Made by a program: the position numbers and the translations under genes. Source: Archivesica marissinica (lineage: Eukaryota > Mollusca > Bivalvia > Venerida > Vesicomyidae). Taken from it: 64,000 nt of DNA. The stretch is taken from contig CM026403.1 in the NCBI GenBank assembly GCA_014843695.1, positions 8,447,728 through 8,511,727 of the forward strand. The letters are read 5' to 3'. Positions within the stretch are counted from its first letter, which is position 1, and every line of letters begins with the position of its first letter. The notes under the pieces were generated by a model. That model ran no database searches, was not told where the DNA came from, and saw nothing but the letters and a program-made list of their open reading frames with translations. Positions 10,750 through 22,606 of the stretch are shown one piece after another.

Positions 10750-11938
10750 CAGGTACTGTTTTGAAAACTACGTTGAAGCGTAAATTTGACGAGGCTGGGG
10801 GTACACATAGAAGGACAAGAGGAGGTGATTTCAACTATGGCGGGACAATTATTGCAATCCAGAGCGTCCAGCACTGTTAAGAAATTCAAGTATATATATT
10901 ATTTAAAATGTAACCTTTTAACATAGATCACGTTTTTTAAACAATTTTTATTTTTACAAATGTTTTCGACGCCACATGACCTTATTAGGTTGAGGCGTCG
11001 GTAAATAAGATATCGTCAAGATATCCATTAAATAAATAAATAAGAAATATGTTTCGTATTTTAATGGTTTTCAAGTATTTTGTGACAAAACTAGTTTAAT
11101 ATCTAAACCAGCTGTACCGATACATGTGGCCATGTATTTATCAAATTTAATTACGGACAAGAAATCGGACAAAGTAATAACCGCCGCATTTTTACGCTAT
11201 TAAATGGGAGCATAAGTTAAACGATTTGCTGGACCCTACAGAAAATATCATTGTGATTAACATGTTGGAAGCTGGAAAGCGACTTAATTCTACACCGACA
11301 CGTAAGGATGTGATATCAACTGAACACTTGATAGATTTGTGCGAGTTATTTTCAGAGTCAACTGACTGTATCGAGTTGAGAGATTTAGTAATGATTTTGT
11401 TATTGTACGCAGGTTTTCTACGTTTCAATGAAGTTAGCGAGCTTAGATGCACTGACATTATTTTTCAAGAAAATTACATAAGTTTGAAAATTCGCTAAAG
11501 TAAAACAGACATGTATAGGTCAGGAGCCGAGGTATTAATAGCAAAGGGCGAGACTCTCGCATGTCCGTACACTATGTTAAAAAGATATATGAGCGTTGCT
11601 GATTTAAAAGTAGAGTCGGATGAATATTTATTTAGACCTGCTTGTAGATCAAAGCAATCGTGTAGCCTTTTGGCGAAAAATAAAAAATTAAGTTACACTA
11701 GATCACGAGAATGTATCGTAAACAAATTGAAATTAGTAGCTCCGGATCTTGCGCTTGGTACGCATACATTAAGGGCTAGTGGTGCCACTACTGCTGCCAA
11801 CGCAGGTGGTGTTAGTGATCGTTGTATTAAAAGACATGGCCGCTGGAAGGCCACTTCGTCCAAAGACGGTTATATTGAGGACTCTATGGAACAAAGATTA
11901 TTAATTACAAAGAAGCTCAAGATATCGTTATCGTTATA
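10750..11938 (+). pseudogene. DIRS tyrosine recombinase
   Basis: Recombinases of this type join circular element DNA to the target. The core-binding part is recognisable (SKPAVPIHVAMYLSNLI at about 11095). The catalytic part has AGFLRFNEV (first Arg), HTLRASGATTAA (His-x-x-Arg), HGRW, and DGYIEDS (nucleophilic Tyr). A TAA codon at about 11496 splits an otherwise open frame (11226-11938), and a frame change lies near 11205. A possible intron separates an N-terminal piece (10760-10892) from 11080; this is inferred from continuity only. All four catalytic motifs survive although the frame is broken. Confidence 0.8.
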
Positions 11939-11939
11939 A

Positions 11940-12696
11940 TAACGTGCAATGTTGTGAATTTGAATATTTGTTCATGCGTCTATCATTTGTCGATCTATGC
12001 TGTACCTAGCCCCGGCAACAGTTGTTGTGTTGTATTTTGCGAGTGGTGGTGTTAAGACATATATATATTTTAACACCGATACTATTAATTGGGCCTTATT
12101 GAGTTTCTGATCATATCGACGCCTGGGGGGATTGTCCGTGTAATTATTGACTCGCATTAATCCTATTAATATGCCTATTAGCACGTGACCTAATTAATGA
12201 CGTACTTGAATCGAAAGCGAGGCACTGTAATGTTGATAAAACTTTATAATTGGCCGCCATTGTTTACGGGTCAATGGAACGATAACTAGTTTTAAAAAGT
12301 ACAATGTGCGTCTGAGTTTACATATTTACTCAATATTTAAGTCGTCCTTAGTTCAATTACGCCGAATCGATCCATTACCATCTAAATGTAATATTTAAAA
12401 TCCGCCATCTCGTAGATATAACACAGAAACGGGATATTATGTTTGCAATGTAAATGAGTCTACGGGAGCATTCGTGTATATTCGGAAATGACCGTGTATA
12501 ATCGTGCATTTTCGGCGATTTCCGATAGAATTCAGTTTCTATATTTAACGATATTATCTTGTAGAGAAGAGTTGTCGTTCTTCAAATCTACACCCTCGTA
12601 AAGGAGGGTGTAAGTAGATGGCGTTACGATCGGAAATAAAGTTTCCCCAGGCTGTCATTTTGCCAGAAGTTAAAAAATGGACAGACTGGCATCTAG
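11940..12696. other. DIRS 3' non-coding region
   Basis: No ORF of note. It presumably holds the 3' terminal and internal complementary repeats that DIRS elements use for circularisation. I could not delimit these by eye beyond the inverted match 'ccccaggct' near 12646. A short hairpin, caccctcgtaaaggagggtg, lies at about 12592-12611. Confidence 0.45.
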
Positions 12697-12708
12697 GCTA
12701 GTAGCCGA

Positions 12709-13400
12709 ACTGCTTGTACGCAATCAAACCAAAACTAATTCCCATGTTACTACTTATTGTTATCCAGTAAGAGGCGTGTACTTGCAAGATATTATACAAA
12801 TGTACATACATATTATTATCACATAACGTTGCTTGTATTTAGTGTAATACAGCCATCACATATTTTCTTGTATCAACACACGTGTAATACAACCTGTAAC
12901 GATTCTGATTGGTCGCGGGGTGGCAGCTTGCTTTTGACACATTTGGCATATAGTTTGCAACTTTGCCTGCCTTCATACGTTCTTTGTTGAAAATCAATAA
13001 AATGTTAAATATGTACAGTCTATTGGTGTATTATTGTGTCGATTTGTGTGTGGATTGTTTGATTATCGGGGACCATTTACTACAGCGTACGGATGCACCT
13101 TACTGATTTCCTGGAGATGTAATGAGGCTCAAAGAATTCAGGCACAATTTCTTTTTCAAATTTATGATTACTATGGTAATGTGATAAAAAGGATCTTTCA
13201 TACCATATTTTATGAAACTCGTTTTGAAATTTTGCTATTAAACGAGCTTTTGGCAAGATTCCAAAACGAAAATTATTTTATTATTATACCAGATATGTAT
13301 AGCACTCTTTTCATACAGAAATTATACGTTCAAAAGTGCTTAACATTAATTTAGCATAGTAATACATTCTTATAACATGCATTACACCAGTCAACATTAA
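12709..13400. other. Intron 1 segment conserved with locus B
   Basis: Closely matches 46885-47400 ('gaggcgtgtacttgcaagat', 'gtgtaatacagccatcacat', 'cggggaccatttactacagc'). This shows that intron 1 resumes here after the DIRS insertion. No product is recognised for the short frames in it. The match ends near 'gaaactcgtttt', where locus B has a 39-bp tandem repeat. Confidence 0.7.
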
Positions 13401-13559
13401 GGACAACAATTTGGTAGGAATAAAAAATAAATAAATAAATAACACAATGTAAAATGTTTCTCAAAAGTACATAAACGAATAAAGGTTAAGAATTAAAATA
13501 CATAATGCTATAGATACATCGTTAGATGGAACACGCCGAACTAAAATCTACTTCCAAGA

Positions 13560-14190
13560 AGTGTATTGCAGAGTGTAGCTGGTCCAGTGATTGGGTCGAT
13601 CCCTACCTACGAGGATCCCGCTACACCTGTGATACTCTCCTCGGAATACACTCCATTTGACTGTTACACCAATACTATTCTCACATGTTCTAACATGTTT
13701 CGTGTAATTTACAAACTCAATAGTGTTTCTTGACCAAGTGTGTTTTAACTTGGTTTTGAATGCTACGAGTGTATCAGTGTCTTATAACATCGGAGAGTGT
13801 GTATTCCACAATGATGGCGCGGCATGTTGGAAACTTCTATCACAATATCTTACAAAACGTGATGTTGGCACAAGTTGTTGTGAGCTTTCCGATCTTAGCT
13901 TTCGCGCTTGTCTGTATATTTCAATCATGTCTTTGATTTATTTCGGGCCTTGGTCATGTAGAGCTTTATAAGTGTGGATGAGAATCTTAAACCCAACCCT
14001 ATACGGTACAGGAATCCAGTGAAGTTCCTTGCACAACGGTGTTATGTGCTCGTAAGGGTGAGTTTTTGTGATGATTCGTGTTGCATTGTTCTGGACATTT
14101 TGAAGTTTGTTTAAACTGTACTGTGGAACACCGTACAGAAGGGCAACAAAGGCTCGCTTAATAGCAAACTTCCAAATCCTATATGTATAA
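13560..14190 (-). mobile_element. LINE fragment (CR1/Jockey-like RT C-terminus)
   Basis: The reverse strand reads ALLYGVPQYSLNKLQNVQN, then THPYEHITPLCKELHWIPV and TYKALHDQGPKYIKDMI, then RSFQHAAPSLWNTL. This succession is typical of the region after the reverse transcriptase in CR1/Jockey-type LINEs. Several stops follow and the 5' end is missing. It is absent from locus B at this place. Confidence 0.7.
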
Positions 14191-14224
14191 TAATAATAAT
14201 TTTAAGAACACAGACTTTATTTAA

Positions 14225-14647
14225 CCCTTTCCCTCATAGAAGCGCCTCTTGACGCCATTACCAATACGACATACACTGACAATGTAGTAGCCAAACCAAT
14301 GTTCATAAACCCTTTCCCTCATAGAAGCACCTCTTGGCGCCATTACCAATACGACATACATTGACAATGTAGTAGCCAAACCAATGTTCATAAACCCTTT
14401 CCCTCATAGAAGCATCTCTTGACGCCATTACCAATACGACATACATTGACAATGTAGTAGCCAAACCAATGTTCATAATCTCGTTTAGTCCCAGTAATAT
14501 CTATGGAGGTGGGATAGATATGGAGACTACATATCCACTGTACGATAGCTAAATGGCTGTCGTTTGCATGGAAATAAAATAGTATATTAACCTATATCTC
14601 TATGAAGGAAAGGGTTAACGAGACCTATATCTCTATGAAGGAAAGGG
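14225..14647. mobile_element. piggyBac-type MITE (TTAA-flanked)
   Basis: TTAA occurs at 14221-14224 and again at 14648-14651. The termini are inverted: ccctttccctcatagaag at the left and ctctatgaaggaaaggg at the right. The left end includes three tandem copies of about 85 bp (14225-14478). The right terminus is doubled with a 33-bp spacing. Locus B has a single TTAA in continuous sequence (about 47615, 'gactttatttaacgagaa'), so B is the empty site. TTAA targets and CCC termini are the piggyBac signature. No transposase is encoded. Confidence 0.85.
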
Positions 14648-14651
14648 TTAA

Positions 14652-14920
14652 CGAGAACAACTGTGGACTAGAATGTGCTATCTTACTGACGTGAATTCCT
14701 CAAGTTTGACCTTGAATATAAGAACGGTTTCTAAAGATTCGCTATTTGGTTTGTTAACCAGGCTGAGGGTGATGTTGAGATTTGAAGATGAACTGATTAT
14801 AATTTTGTCTCGTATCTAGTGTCCGTCCGTCTGTACGATTATGTTAGATAGTAGATTGTGACCCTAATAAATTACATTGACATTGAAGCACTGTTACCAC
14901 AATTCTTTTTTAAAACAATT
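14652..14920. other. Intron 1 segment conserved with locus B
   Basis: Matches 47619-47860 (for example 'aatataagaacggttt' and 'accacaattcttttttaaa'). No coding potential is recognised. Confidence 0.6.
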
Positions 14921-15046
14921 AACTATTGACACAAATACAATGCTTAGAAATATAAGCTGTATGTTTGAAAAGGTATGGATAATTACTAATTAGTGAATCT
15001 CTGAGACAAATATATTCGTTTATATAACCCATATCGAACCATACGA

Positions 15047-15270
15047 ATTATGGATATGTAGTCCAGTAGTAACACGCTGGACTGGTAATACAGGGATCGC
15101 AGGTTCGATCCCCCGTCTGACCCTAATAAAATTAACAGCATTTCAGATGGGACATTAAACCGAGGTCTCTGTATCATTGCACTATCCTCCAAAAATCTAA
15201 AATGACTAATCTCTTCAGGAGGCGTCGCTCATATGGGTAGCGACGATAAATAAACGTAAAACACACACAT
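15047..15270 (+). mobile_element. tRNA-Thr-derived SINE (family 2)
   Basis: The head contains 'tagtccagtagtaacacg' (A box) and 'ggttcgatccc' (B box). The anticodon arm ctgga-ctggtaa-tacag would place GGT (Thr) in the loop. The body has 'gaccctaataaaattaacag' and 'aaccgaggtctc', and the tail is 'agcgacgataaataaacgta'. It carries an internal deletion compared with 31945-32195. Locus B lacks it at this site. Confidence 0.8.
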
Positions 15271-15289
15271 AAGGAATACAGTGTGTGTC

Positions 15290-17015
15290 AATATACTGCA
15301 CAAGTATGCGTTGGGTAAATATCTAGTATTGTTTAAACTTTACATATGCTATGCAGGTTGGGTAAATATCTAGTATTGTTTAAACTTTACATATGCTATG
15401 CAGGTTAGGTCAATATCTAGTATTGTTTAAACTTTACATATGCTATGCAGGTTGGGTCAATATCTAGTACTGTTTAAGCTTTACATATGCTATGCAGGTT
15501 GGGTAAATATCTAGTATTGTTTAAACTTTACATATGCTATGCAGGTTGGGTAAATATCTAGTACTGTTTAAACTTTACATATGCTATGCAGGTTGGGTCA
15601 ATATCTAGTATTGTTTAAACTTTACATATGCTATGTAGGTTGGGTCAATATCTAGTATTGTTTAAACTTTACATATGCTATGCAGGTTGGGTCAATATCT
15701 AGTACTGTTTAAGCTTTACATGTGATATGCAGGTTGGGTCAATATCTAGTATTGTTTAAACTTTACATATGATATGCAGGTTGGGTCAATATCTAGTACT
15801 GTTTAAACTTTACATATGGTATGCAGGTTGGGTCAATATCTAGTATTGTTTAAACTTTACATATGGTATGCAGGTTGGGTCAATATCTAGTATTGTTTAA
15901 ACTTTACATATGATATGCAGGTTGGGTCAATATCTAGTATTGTTTAAACTTTACATATGCTATGCAGGTTGGGTCAATATCTAGTATTGTTTAAGCTTTA
16001 CATATGGTATGCAGGTTGGGTCAATATCTAATATTGTTTAAGCTTTATATATGACATGCAGGTTGGGTCAATATCTAGTATTGTTTAAACTTTACATATG
16101 ATATGCAGGTTGGGTCAATATCTAGTATTGTTTAAACTTTACATATGATATGCACGTTGGGTCAATATCTAATATTGTTTAAGCTTTATATATGACATGC
16201 AGGTTTGGTCAATATCTAGTACTATTTAAACGTTACATATGATATGCAGGTTGGGTCAATATCTAGTATTGTTTAAACTTTACATATGATATGCACGTTG
16301 GGTCAATATCTAATATTGTTTAAGCTTTATATATGACATGCAGGTTGGGTCAATATCTAGTACTATTTAAACGTTACATATGATATGCAGGTTGGGTCAA
16401 TATCTAGTATTGTTAAGCTTTACATATGATATGCAGGTTGGGTCAATATCTAGTATTGTTTAAGCTTTACATATGATATGCAGGTTGGGTCAATATCTAG
16501 TATTGTTTAAACTTTACATATGATATGCAGGTTGGGTCAATATCTAGTATTGTTTAAGCTTTACATGTGATATGCAGGTTGGGTCAATATCTAGTATTGT
16601 TTAAGCTTTACATATGATATGCAGGTTGGGTCAATATCTAGTATTGTTTAAGCTTTACATATGATATGCAGGTTGGGTCAATAGCTAGTATTGTTTAAAC
16701 TTTACATATGATATGCAGGTTGGGTCAATATCTAGTATTGTTTAAGCTTTACATGTGATATGCAGGTTGGGTCAATATCTAGTATTGTTTAAGCTTTACA
16801 TATGATATGCAGGTTGGGTCAATATCTAGTATTGTTTAAACTTTACATATGATATGCAGGTTGGGTCAATATCTAGTATTGTTTAAACTTTACATATGAT
16901 ATGCAGGTTGGGTCAATATCTAGTATTGTTTAAGCTTTACATATGATATGCAGGTTGGGTCAATATCTAGTATTGTTTAAGCTTTACATATGATATGCAG
17001 GTTGGGTCAACATCT
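15290..17015. repeat. 47-bp minisatellite
   Basis: About 36 copies of ttgggtcaatatctagtatt, gtttaaactttacatatgat, atgcagg. Blocks of variants (aagctttacatg, aatattg, acgttacat) repeat in groups, indicating multi-unit duplications. The same array at the equivalent point of locus B (about 47955-48165) has only four to five copies. Confidence 0.95.
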
Positions 17016-17634
17016 AGTATAATGGTAGCATTGTACATCAGCTATAAAATTAGAATCACTGATAATAAATAGTATGCATATATATTTAAATTTATTTCAA
17101 AGATAAATGCTGAAAATTGTTAAAACATAACTAAGTTTTGTAGGTAATCCTAGTAAATCAATGGCTTAATTGGTAAAACTAATATAAATGTAGTGTTTGA
17201 ACTTATTTTTGGTCCAATGAGATGGCAGAATTTTTCAAACTTTGAACGAAATTAGTTTAGTAAATCAGCTTTAAATCACTAAGCAGGTTAAAGTTTATTA
17301 GTATGTATTTACAACATTAAGTGATTTACCGACGTTATTGCGCATGTGTGCCTTGGAGGCGGAGCTACAGTGGTATTGGTTTTTTGTTTACCATTATCCA
17401 ATACACAAGAGAACAGCTGTTAGTTTAGACGCTCGTCAAATATTATGTATTGAAACCAATAAGGGCATTTTTTCAAAAATGTACATAGGATTAAAGAGAA
17501 AGTAGCCGTGAAAATAAACATATTTATTAACAATCTAATTTGCATAAGGCGGTAAAAGATGACATGCGCGATTTTGATGTTTCGGGGTGTCAATCAATGC
17601 CGGGACGAAAGAGGGCGGAGACAGTTTTAGTTTT
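17016..17634. other. Unannotated intron sequence
   Basis: No gene is seen. A 45-50-bp stretch, 'cactaagcaggttaaagttt' and onward (about 17277-17325), recurs in the same orientation at 22064-22112, on the other side of the LINE. Confidence 0.5.
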
Positions 17635-17995
17635 AATCTTTATTAAAGTCTCACCTATGTACATACATGTAATGCAAACACAAATGTAAATAATCAGATT
17701 AAAAGTACATAGCCATTCTGAATAGAATTATAAGAGACATATTGCAACAAAACATATCACATAATAAAATCCCACACTACTATTAGTTAATGCTTATTTA
17801 CATTCTAAAGCCAAGAAACAGTTGCTAATTTATATTTAAATACGAAATAAAACAAAATGGTATAAAACACTGAATCGGAAAACAAGCACTAGTGCGCTAT
17901 TAAGAAATATTTCAGATCGAGAATGACCTAATTAGCAGCTGCTTCTTGTAGTCTGTAAACATCATAGATATATAGTAATTAACACAAAAAGGGCA

Positions 17996-20900
17996 CTATT
18001 TACAAAGGTAAAAGTAACGACGCTGTAGTATATTAAAACAGGTTTTGGCACAAAGTCTTATCACTGATTGATTACTGAATAGAAATATAAATTGATCACG
18101 TTTTGTCATATTACAGAAATCATGGTCAGCTAATATTGCCTTCTGCAATAGTAAAGTTCTTAGATCATTATATATGGCACATTCCAATAAAACGTGATGT
18201 TCATCTTCTATCACATTACAAAAAGGACATTTACGATCGTCTAATCTTAAATTCTCATACCTTCCGGTTTCTATACGGATTGGTGCAACACCGCATCTAA
18301 ATTTACTAAATGCCGACCTGTGTCGTATAGGTAAAATCATTTTACAATATTCCTCAGGTTCAAATACATGCTTAAACTTACAATACGTTCTTAATTTGTT
18401 ACGACCTCGTCCAGTAGTACCATGAATGCTATTTATAGAGGCATACCAATCTGTTATATATTTGTTCATACCAAATTTGTCCACACATTCGCCACAATGA
18501 GGCTTAGAAATTGGAGCAGATAAGTTACAAAATTCTGCAAAATCAATATCCGTAAAATGTTTCTTAACAAAATAGAACCAGTTTTTACAGGAAGCAGATT
18601 TCCCGTTCGCCCAAAGTGCAATTCATTTGTTCAATCTCGAGTTATTTGTATTGGAAATTCGTACCCAAAACGTAGAAACTGTTTTCCATTGACGGACAAT
18701 AGGAGGTTGCCAACCCATTTCACCGGAAACGGCTGCATTGGGTGTATACTTGCCGACACCAAGATAAAACCGCATCGCACGGTTTTGGACAGCATTTATA
18801 CAAGGAAAGGATTTATACCCCCATATTGAGGCACCATAAGCAATTACAGGCCAAACAACAGTGTCGTATAGCTTGGTGAATACATTATACGGTACCCCTC
18901 CCGAAATTTTACATTTAGCTATCAATAATCCTAACGCACGACTTGCACTCTGAGCAACCATCTTAGCTGTAACATTAAAATCTAGGTGTTCCCGAAGAAC
19001 AACACCGAGGTATGTATATCTGTCAACAACGGATAACTGTTCATTTCCACATTTAAATATATGCTCACACCTCGCCCGGCTATCTGGACGGAAGTGCACT
19101 ATCTTACTCTTACCGGCATTAATTGACATGTCCTTAAGACAACACCAATCGTTCAGAGCATTTAGAAAAATGTGTAAGTCATATTCATCTTTAGCTAGTA
19201 AAACAATGTCATCAGCATATAGGAGTATGCAAACCTTTTCATTATCTATATTAATACCAATATCAAAGGACTTAAGATATACAGCTAGGTCATTGATATA
19301 TAAATTAAACAAGGGTGATAACACTCAGCCTTGTCTCAATCCACAATGAACATTAAACCAGTCTGTTTTAAATGAGTTAATTCTAACACAAGAGGCGACA
19401 GATGAATAGAGTGACTTTATGGCTAGAACCATTTTACCAGAAATACCTATATCATGTAATCTTGTCCATAATTTAGAACGATTAATGAAATCGTAAGCTT
19501 TACGGAAGTCTATAAAAGCTTCATAAGTACATTGCTTAAGTTTCTTTCGTGTTTCAACTAAATTAACTAAAGACGACATTTGATCGGAAGTGCTTCTCTT
19601 CTTACGGAAACCATTCTGTTCATCTGCCAAAATGCCATTGTCTTCAACCCAAGAACTCAATCGATCATTCAATATATTACAGTATATCTTGTATGTTGTA
19701 CAAGCTAGAGAAATGCCTCTATAAGACATGGGGTATGTAGGATCAGCTGTTGTAGACTTTGGAATTGGATTAATAATACATCTATTCCATAATGATGGAG
19801 TAATACCATTCTCAAAGCATATATTAATTATATAAGGCATGCAGAAACAATATAGTGGTATCATTTTTTAATACTTCTGATTGAAGTTCGTCTACTCCAC
19901 AAGCTTTACCACGTTTGACCTTATCTACGGCCTTCTTGACCTCTAACAAAGAAATATGTTCATTAAATGGTACACCATCAATATTATTACTATTTTCAGT
20001 AGCCACGGGCTCACTTACACTGTCTTTGTTAAATAAAGAACTGAAATCATTTTCCCACTTAAATAGAACATCATCGACACAAGTAGAAGTAGACCCATCT
20101 TCTAAGGTAACTTTCATCGGTATTTGCTTACTCTTACAATTACCTACGCCAATTTTCCCGATAGACTTCCAGAACTTAGTCTGGTCCACATTACAGTCTG
20201 TTAGAAGTTCGTTTTGCATGGAATACCAATAAAATCGTTTAGCCTTTTGTACTTCCCGATCAAAAAATGTACGTGCTTGAACATATTCAGTTTTGAATTT
20301 TAATTTAGCATTACGATGTGAACAATTTAACCATTTACCTTCCAAAATGCATAGATTAGACCATAAGTTAGTTAAATTTTCACTCCAAGATTTACCAGGT
20401 TTACGTTTTTTATTCCTGCACCTACTCTTTATAGTTTTGAAAGGAATATCTTTATACATGTTTTGTTTCACTACATTACACCAGTCCTCATATACGAGAT
20501 CAATATCATTCTGCGAACGAAAACCTTGTTCTAGTTTTTGAATGACGTTATTTATCTGTAACACAGCAGAAGGACTATTCATGAAATAATTATTTACATT
20601 ACTAAGATCAAATCTATCATAAGACGTACCCTCATTTGAAATATCTTTCGTATGATATGAACTGGTATCACTAACAATAGTCCATGACAGCAATGAATGA
20701 TCTGGTATACAAGTTGGTGCTAAGACCCGGATATCACCAGATGTATTTATTAGTTGTGATGTTAAAACAACCTCAAAATCAATCATGTTACATAAATTAT
20801 CATGAGTAGCAATACAGTAATCAACAACAGACGACCCCTTAACAGACACGGAGGTAAAATTATTCGAAGAACCTCTACCATTAAGCATACACATATTTGT

Positions 20901-21451
20901 GTTTATCAAGAAATCAACGAACAGTTCTCCATAAAAGTTAGTTGTGAAATCTATAATGTTACGAGGCGGTATATTATCTACGCCCGCAATAAAGTCGTCC
21001 AATCCCCCACATCGACTGTTGAAATCCCCACATACATATATCATACCATCATTCTGAAAAGCATAGATATCTGTCAAAAGGCAATCATAAAAGGTGTTTA
21101 CGTTAAAATAGCGAGATGAATTTTCTGGTGGCAAGTAACAGACACATGGCATCAAGGTGAACTGCTCAAACTTGTGAACCATTTTGAGCCAAAGATACCT
21201 TCATGTGAATCACTCAAAACAGAAATATCAAAAATATCACATAGTGTATCTTTAATTAAAAAACCAACACCACCAGACCCTGACCTGGCATTTCTATGAA
21301 TATGTTTCCGGTTATGACCGAACCAGCGGTAAATTTCAACAGTTAAAACATTATCATCTATTAAATGAGTTTCAGCTAAAGCTAATATATCAAAGTTATA
21401 CTGTAAAATACAAGAAGATCTTAATAAAAAATTATCAGAATCAGGATTCAT
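17996..21451 (-). pseudogene. LINE ORF2: endonuclease and reverse transcriptase
   Basis: Endonuclease: DILALAETHL and GGVGFLIK, then YVCGDFNSRCG and IPDHSLLSW. Reverse transcriptase: IPKSTT..., SYRGISLACT, EAFIDFRKAYDFI and LLYADDIVLLAKD (catalytic YADD). The C-terminus has KFRCGVAPIRIETGRY and CPFCNVIEDEHHVLLEC, a CCHC-type motif that probably binds RNA. Disabling changes are a frame change near 21175, another near 19830, a TGA in the conserved GLRQG-C position at about 19322, and a TGA at about 18620. Everything else is open, so the enzyme was recently intact. Confidence 0.85.
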
Positions 21452-21487
21452 ATTAAAGTCACGAACATTCCAAAAACCGGCTTTATA

Positions 21488-21976
21488 TTAATTACGACCA
21501 CCACGCCGTCCACCTCCATTCCTTCTATTGTAGTGCCTGCCACGACTGTCTACTCTGTTCCAACCGTCGCGATTACCACCACGGTTTCCACCGTAACTTG
21601 GCCCTCGATCACTACCTGAGTAAGAGTCCCGATCCGATGACCGATGATTCATTTGCTCACGTGGTCTATCACTATTTACTCGTACAACACGAGAGCCTCT
21701 AACCGTAAAATCATGTTGTGTCATGGCACTTAAGATGGTGCGAAAGTTATTAGCCATAAGTCTGTCAATATGTGATTGGTCATGGTGAATGAAAACATCC
21801 TTGTATTGACGACTATCACCCAGGTTAGACTTTTTCACCATCACTTTTCGTTTGTCATCGTGTGACTTAAATTTAACAATCACAATACCAGGTTTTGATG
21901 ATGATGATTTCTTCCTTTCAACATTACTAAAGGTTACATCACTAACCTTAAGGCCGTCCCGGATAAGTGAGTTCAC
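21488..21976 (-). CDS. LINE ORF1 RNA-binding protein (partial)
   Basis: A 162-residue open frame. The first part (GIVIVKFKSHDDKRKVMVKK ... RQYKDVFIHHDQS) resembles the RNA-recognition and C-terminal domains of L1-type ORF1 proteins. The end is a Gly/Arg-rich RGG tail (GGNRGGNRDGWNR ... RRGGRN). It would coat LINE RNA. The N-terminus is probably missing: homologous-looking frame may continue upstream to about 22050 past a break. Inside a degraded element it is unlikely to be used. Confidence 0.55.
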   Translation of the reverse strand: MNSLIRDGLKVSDVTFSNVERKKSSSSKPGIVIVKFKSHDDKRKVMVKKSNLGDSRQYKDVFIHHDQSHIDRLMANNFRTILSAMTQHDFTVRGSRVVRVNSDRPREQMNHRSSDRDSYSGSDRGPSYGGNRGGNRDGWNRVDSRGRHYNRRNGGGRRGGRN

Positions 21977-22112
21977 TTTAACACTGGTATTTTCATATGA
22001 AGATTCTGGAAGACCTCTTATAACAATGAGTTATGTAGAGAGTGTACAAATATAATTTCAAACACTAAGCAGGTTAAAGTTTATTAAGTACGTATTTACA
22101 AAATTAAATTGC

Positions 22113-22393
22113 ATGCGCCTGACGTAATAATAAACATTAACCTATACATATATGGATTAAACAAACATCTTTAACAGGAACATCAATTTTTTAAAATATA
22201 TAATATTCATCGCCCTGAGCTATATGTATCATTATAAAAGATATTCCAAATTTTATTGGAACATGAACATAATTTAAGTCATTTGTATGTTTTTAGTTTG
22301 TGATATGTTGTATATATTGTGTCACATTGTTGAGACTATAATAAAGAATAAAATGTATAACAATGATGGCATATTATCACTTCCTGTCCGCAG
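22113..22393. other. End of intron 1
   Basis: No gene is seen. The last 40 bp before the acceptor (atggcatattatcacttcct) match the corresponding acceptor region of locus B at 51815-51853. Homology upstream of that has been lost. Confidence 0.5.
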
Positions 22394-22550
22394 GTACTAA
22401 TTGGTTGTTTGAAATCCTCACTATGATAAACAACAGATCTGCCGAGCGCGTGAAAGTGAACAAGATAATGTCTATGCTTGAGATAATACCAACTACACAG
22501 ATGAACGAACATCCATCACCGAGAGTTCTCAACTCTCATCTTCCACTCAC
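22394..22550 (+). CDS. Sulfotransferase A exon 2 (catalytic His)
   Basis: 157 bp, phase 1 in and phase 2 out. Acceptor CCGCAG|GT; donor CTCAC|GTTCGT. It completes Gly61 and encodes GTNWLFEIL (the rest of the PAPS loop) and PSPRVLNSHLP, where His109 is the expected catalytic base. The residue three before it, usually Lys (KTH), is Asn107 here. Paralogue B's exon (51854-52010) is the same length and differs at about a dozen residues. The donor is weaker than B's AG|GTTAGT. Confidence 0.9.
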
Positions 22551-22606
22551 GTTCGTATTATAATGCAGTATGATGTCTTGCTGTTCGGATATGACAATTT
22601 GCTATG

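Larger units (their letters stand above)
5303..12708 (+). mobile_element. DIRS-type tyrosine-recombinase retrotransposon (degraded)
   Basis: The gene order is gag-like, reverse transcriptase, RNase H, tyrosine recombinase, on the same strand as the host gene. A YLDDG reverse transcriptase followed by a recombinase, with no aspartic protease or DDE integrase, identifies the DIRS order. The element lies between two copies of ctagtagccgaa (about 5291-5302 and 12697-12708). Locus B reads straight through at the equivalent site (about 46276-46290). The ends carry short inverted similarity: 'agcctgggaaca' at the left, and 'ccccaggct' near 12646 at the right. Several frameshifts, stops and internal tandem repeats show the copy is dead. 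DIRS families usually lack target duplications, so the flanking repeat is noteworthy. Confidence 0.8.
17635..22060 (-). mobile_element. Non-LTR retrotransposon (LINE), nearly full length
   Basis: The reverse strand carries an RNA-binding ORF1 (21976-21488), then ORF2 with an apurinic-type endonuclease, reverse transcriptase and C-terminal zinc motif (21451-17996). The 3' untranslated region ends with an AATAAA signal near 17640. The order and domains are those of an endonuclease-bearing LINE; the clade (I/Nimb-, CR1- or Tx1-like) is uncertain. It opposes the sulfotransferase gene, within whose first intron it lies. ORF2 has only a few disabling changes, so the insertion is fairly young. Confidence 0.85.

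Noticed and set aside
13034..13354. 106-codon frame, partly conserved at 47161
   Set aside because: The counterpart in locus B has indels that change frame, so there is no coding constraint. It is conserved intron sequence.
15047..15125. Threonine tRNA gene
   Set aside because: The tRNA-like part is followed by a dispersed non-tRNA body found in four other places, so it is a SINE head. Stem pairing is imperfect.
15290..17015. CRISPR-like array
   Set aside because: There are no unique spacers between repeats; the whole 47-bp unit repeats. The same applies to the other arrays. The genome is eukaryotic.
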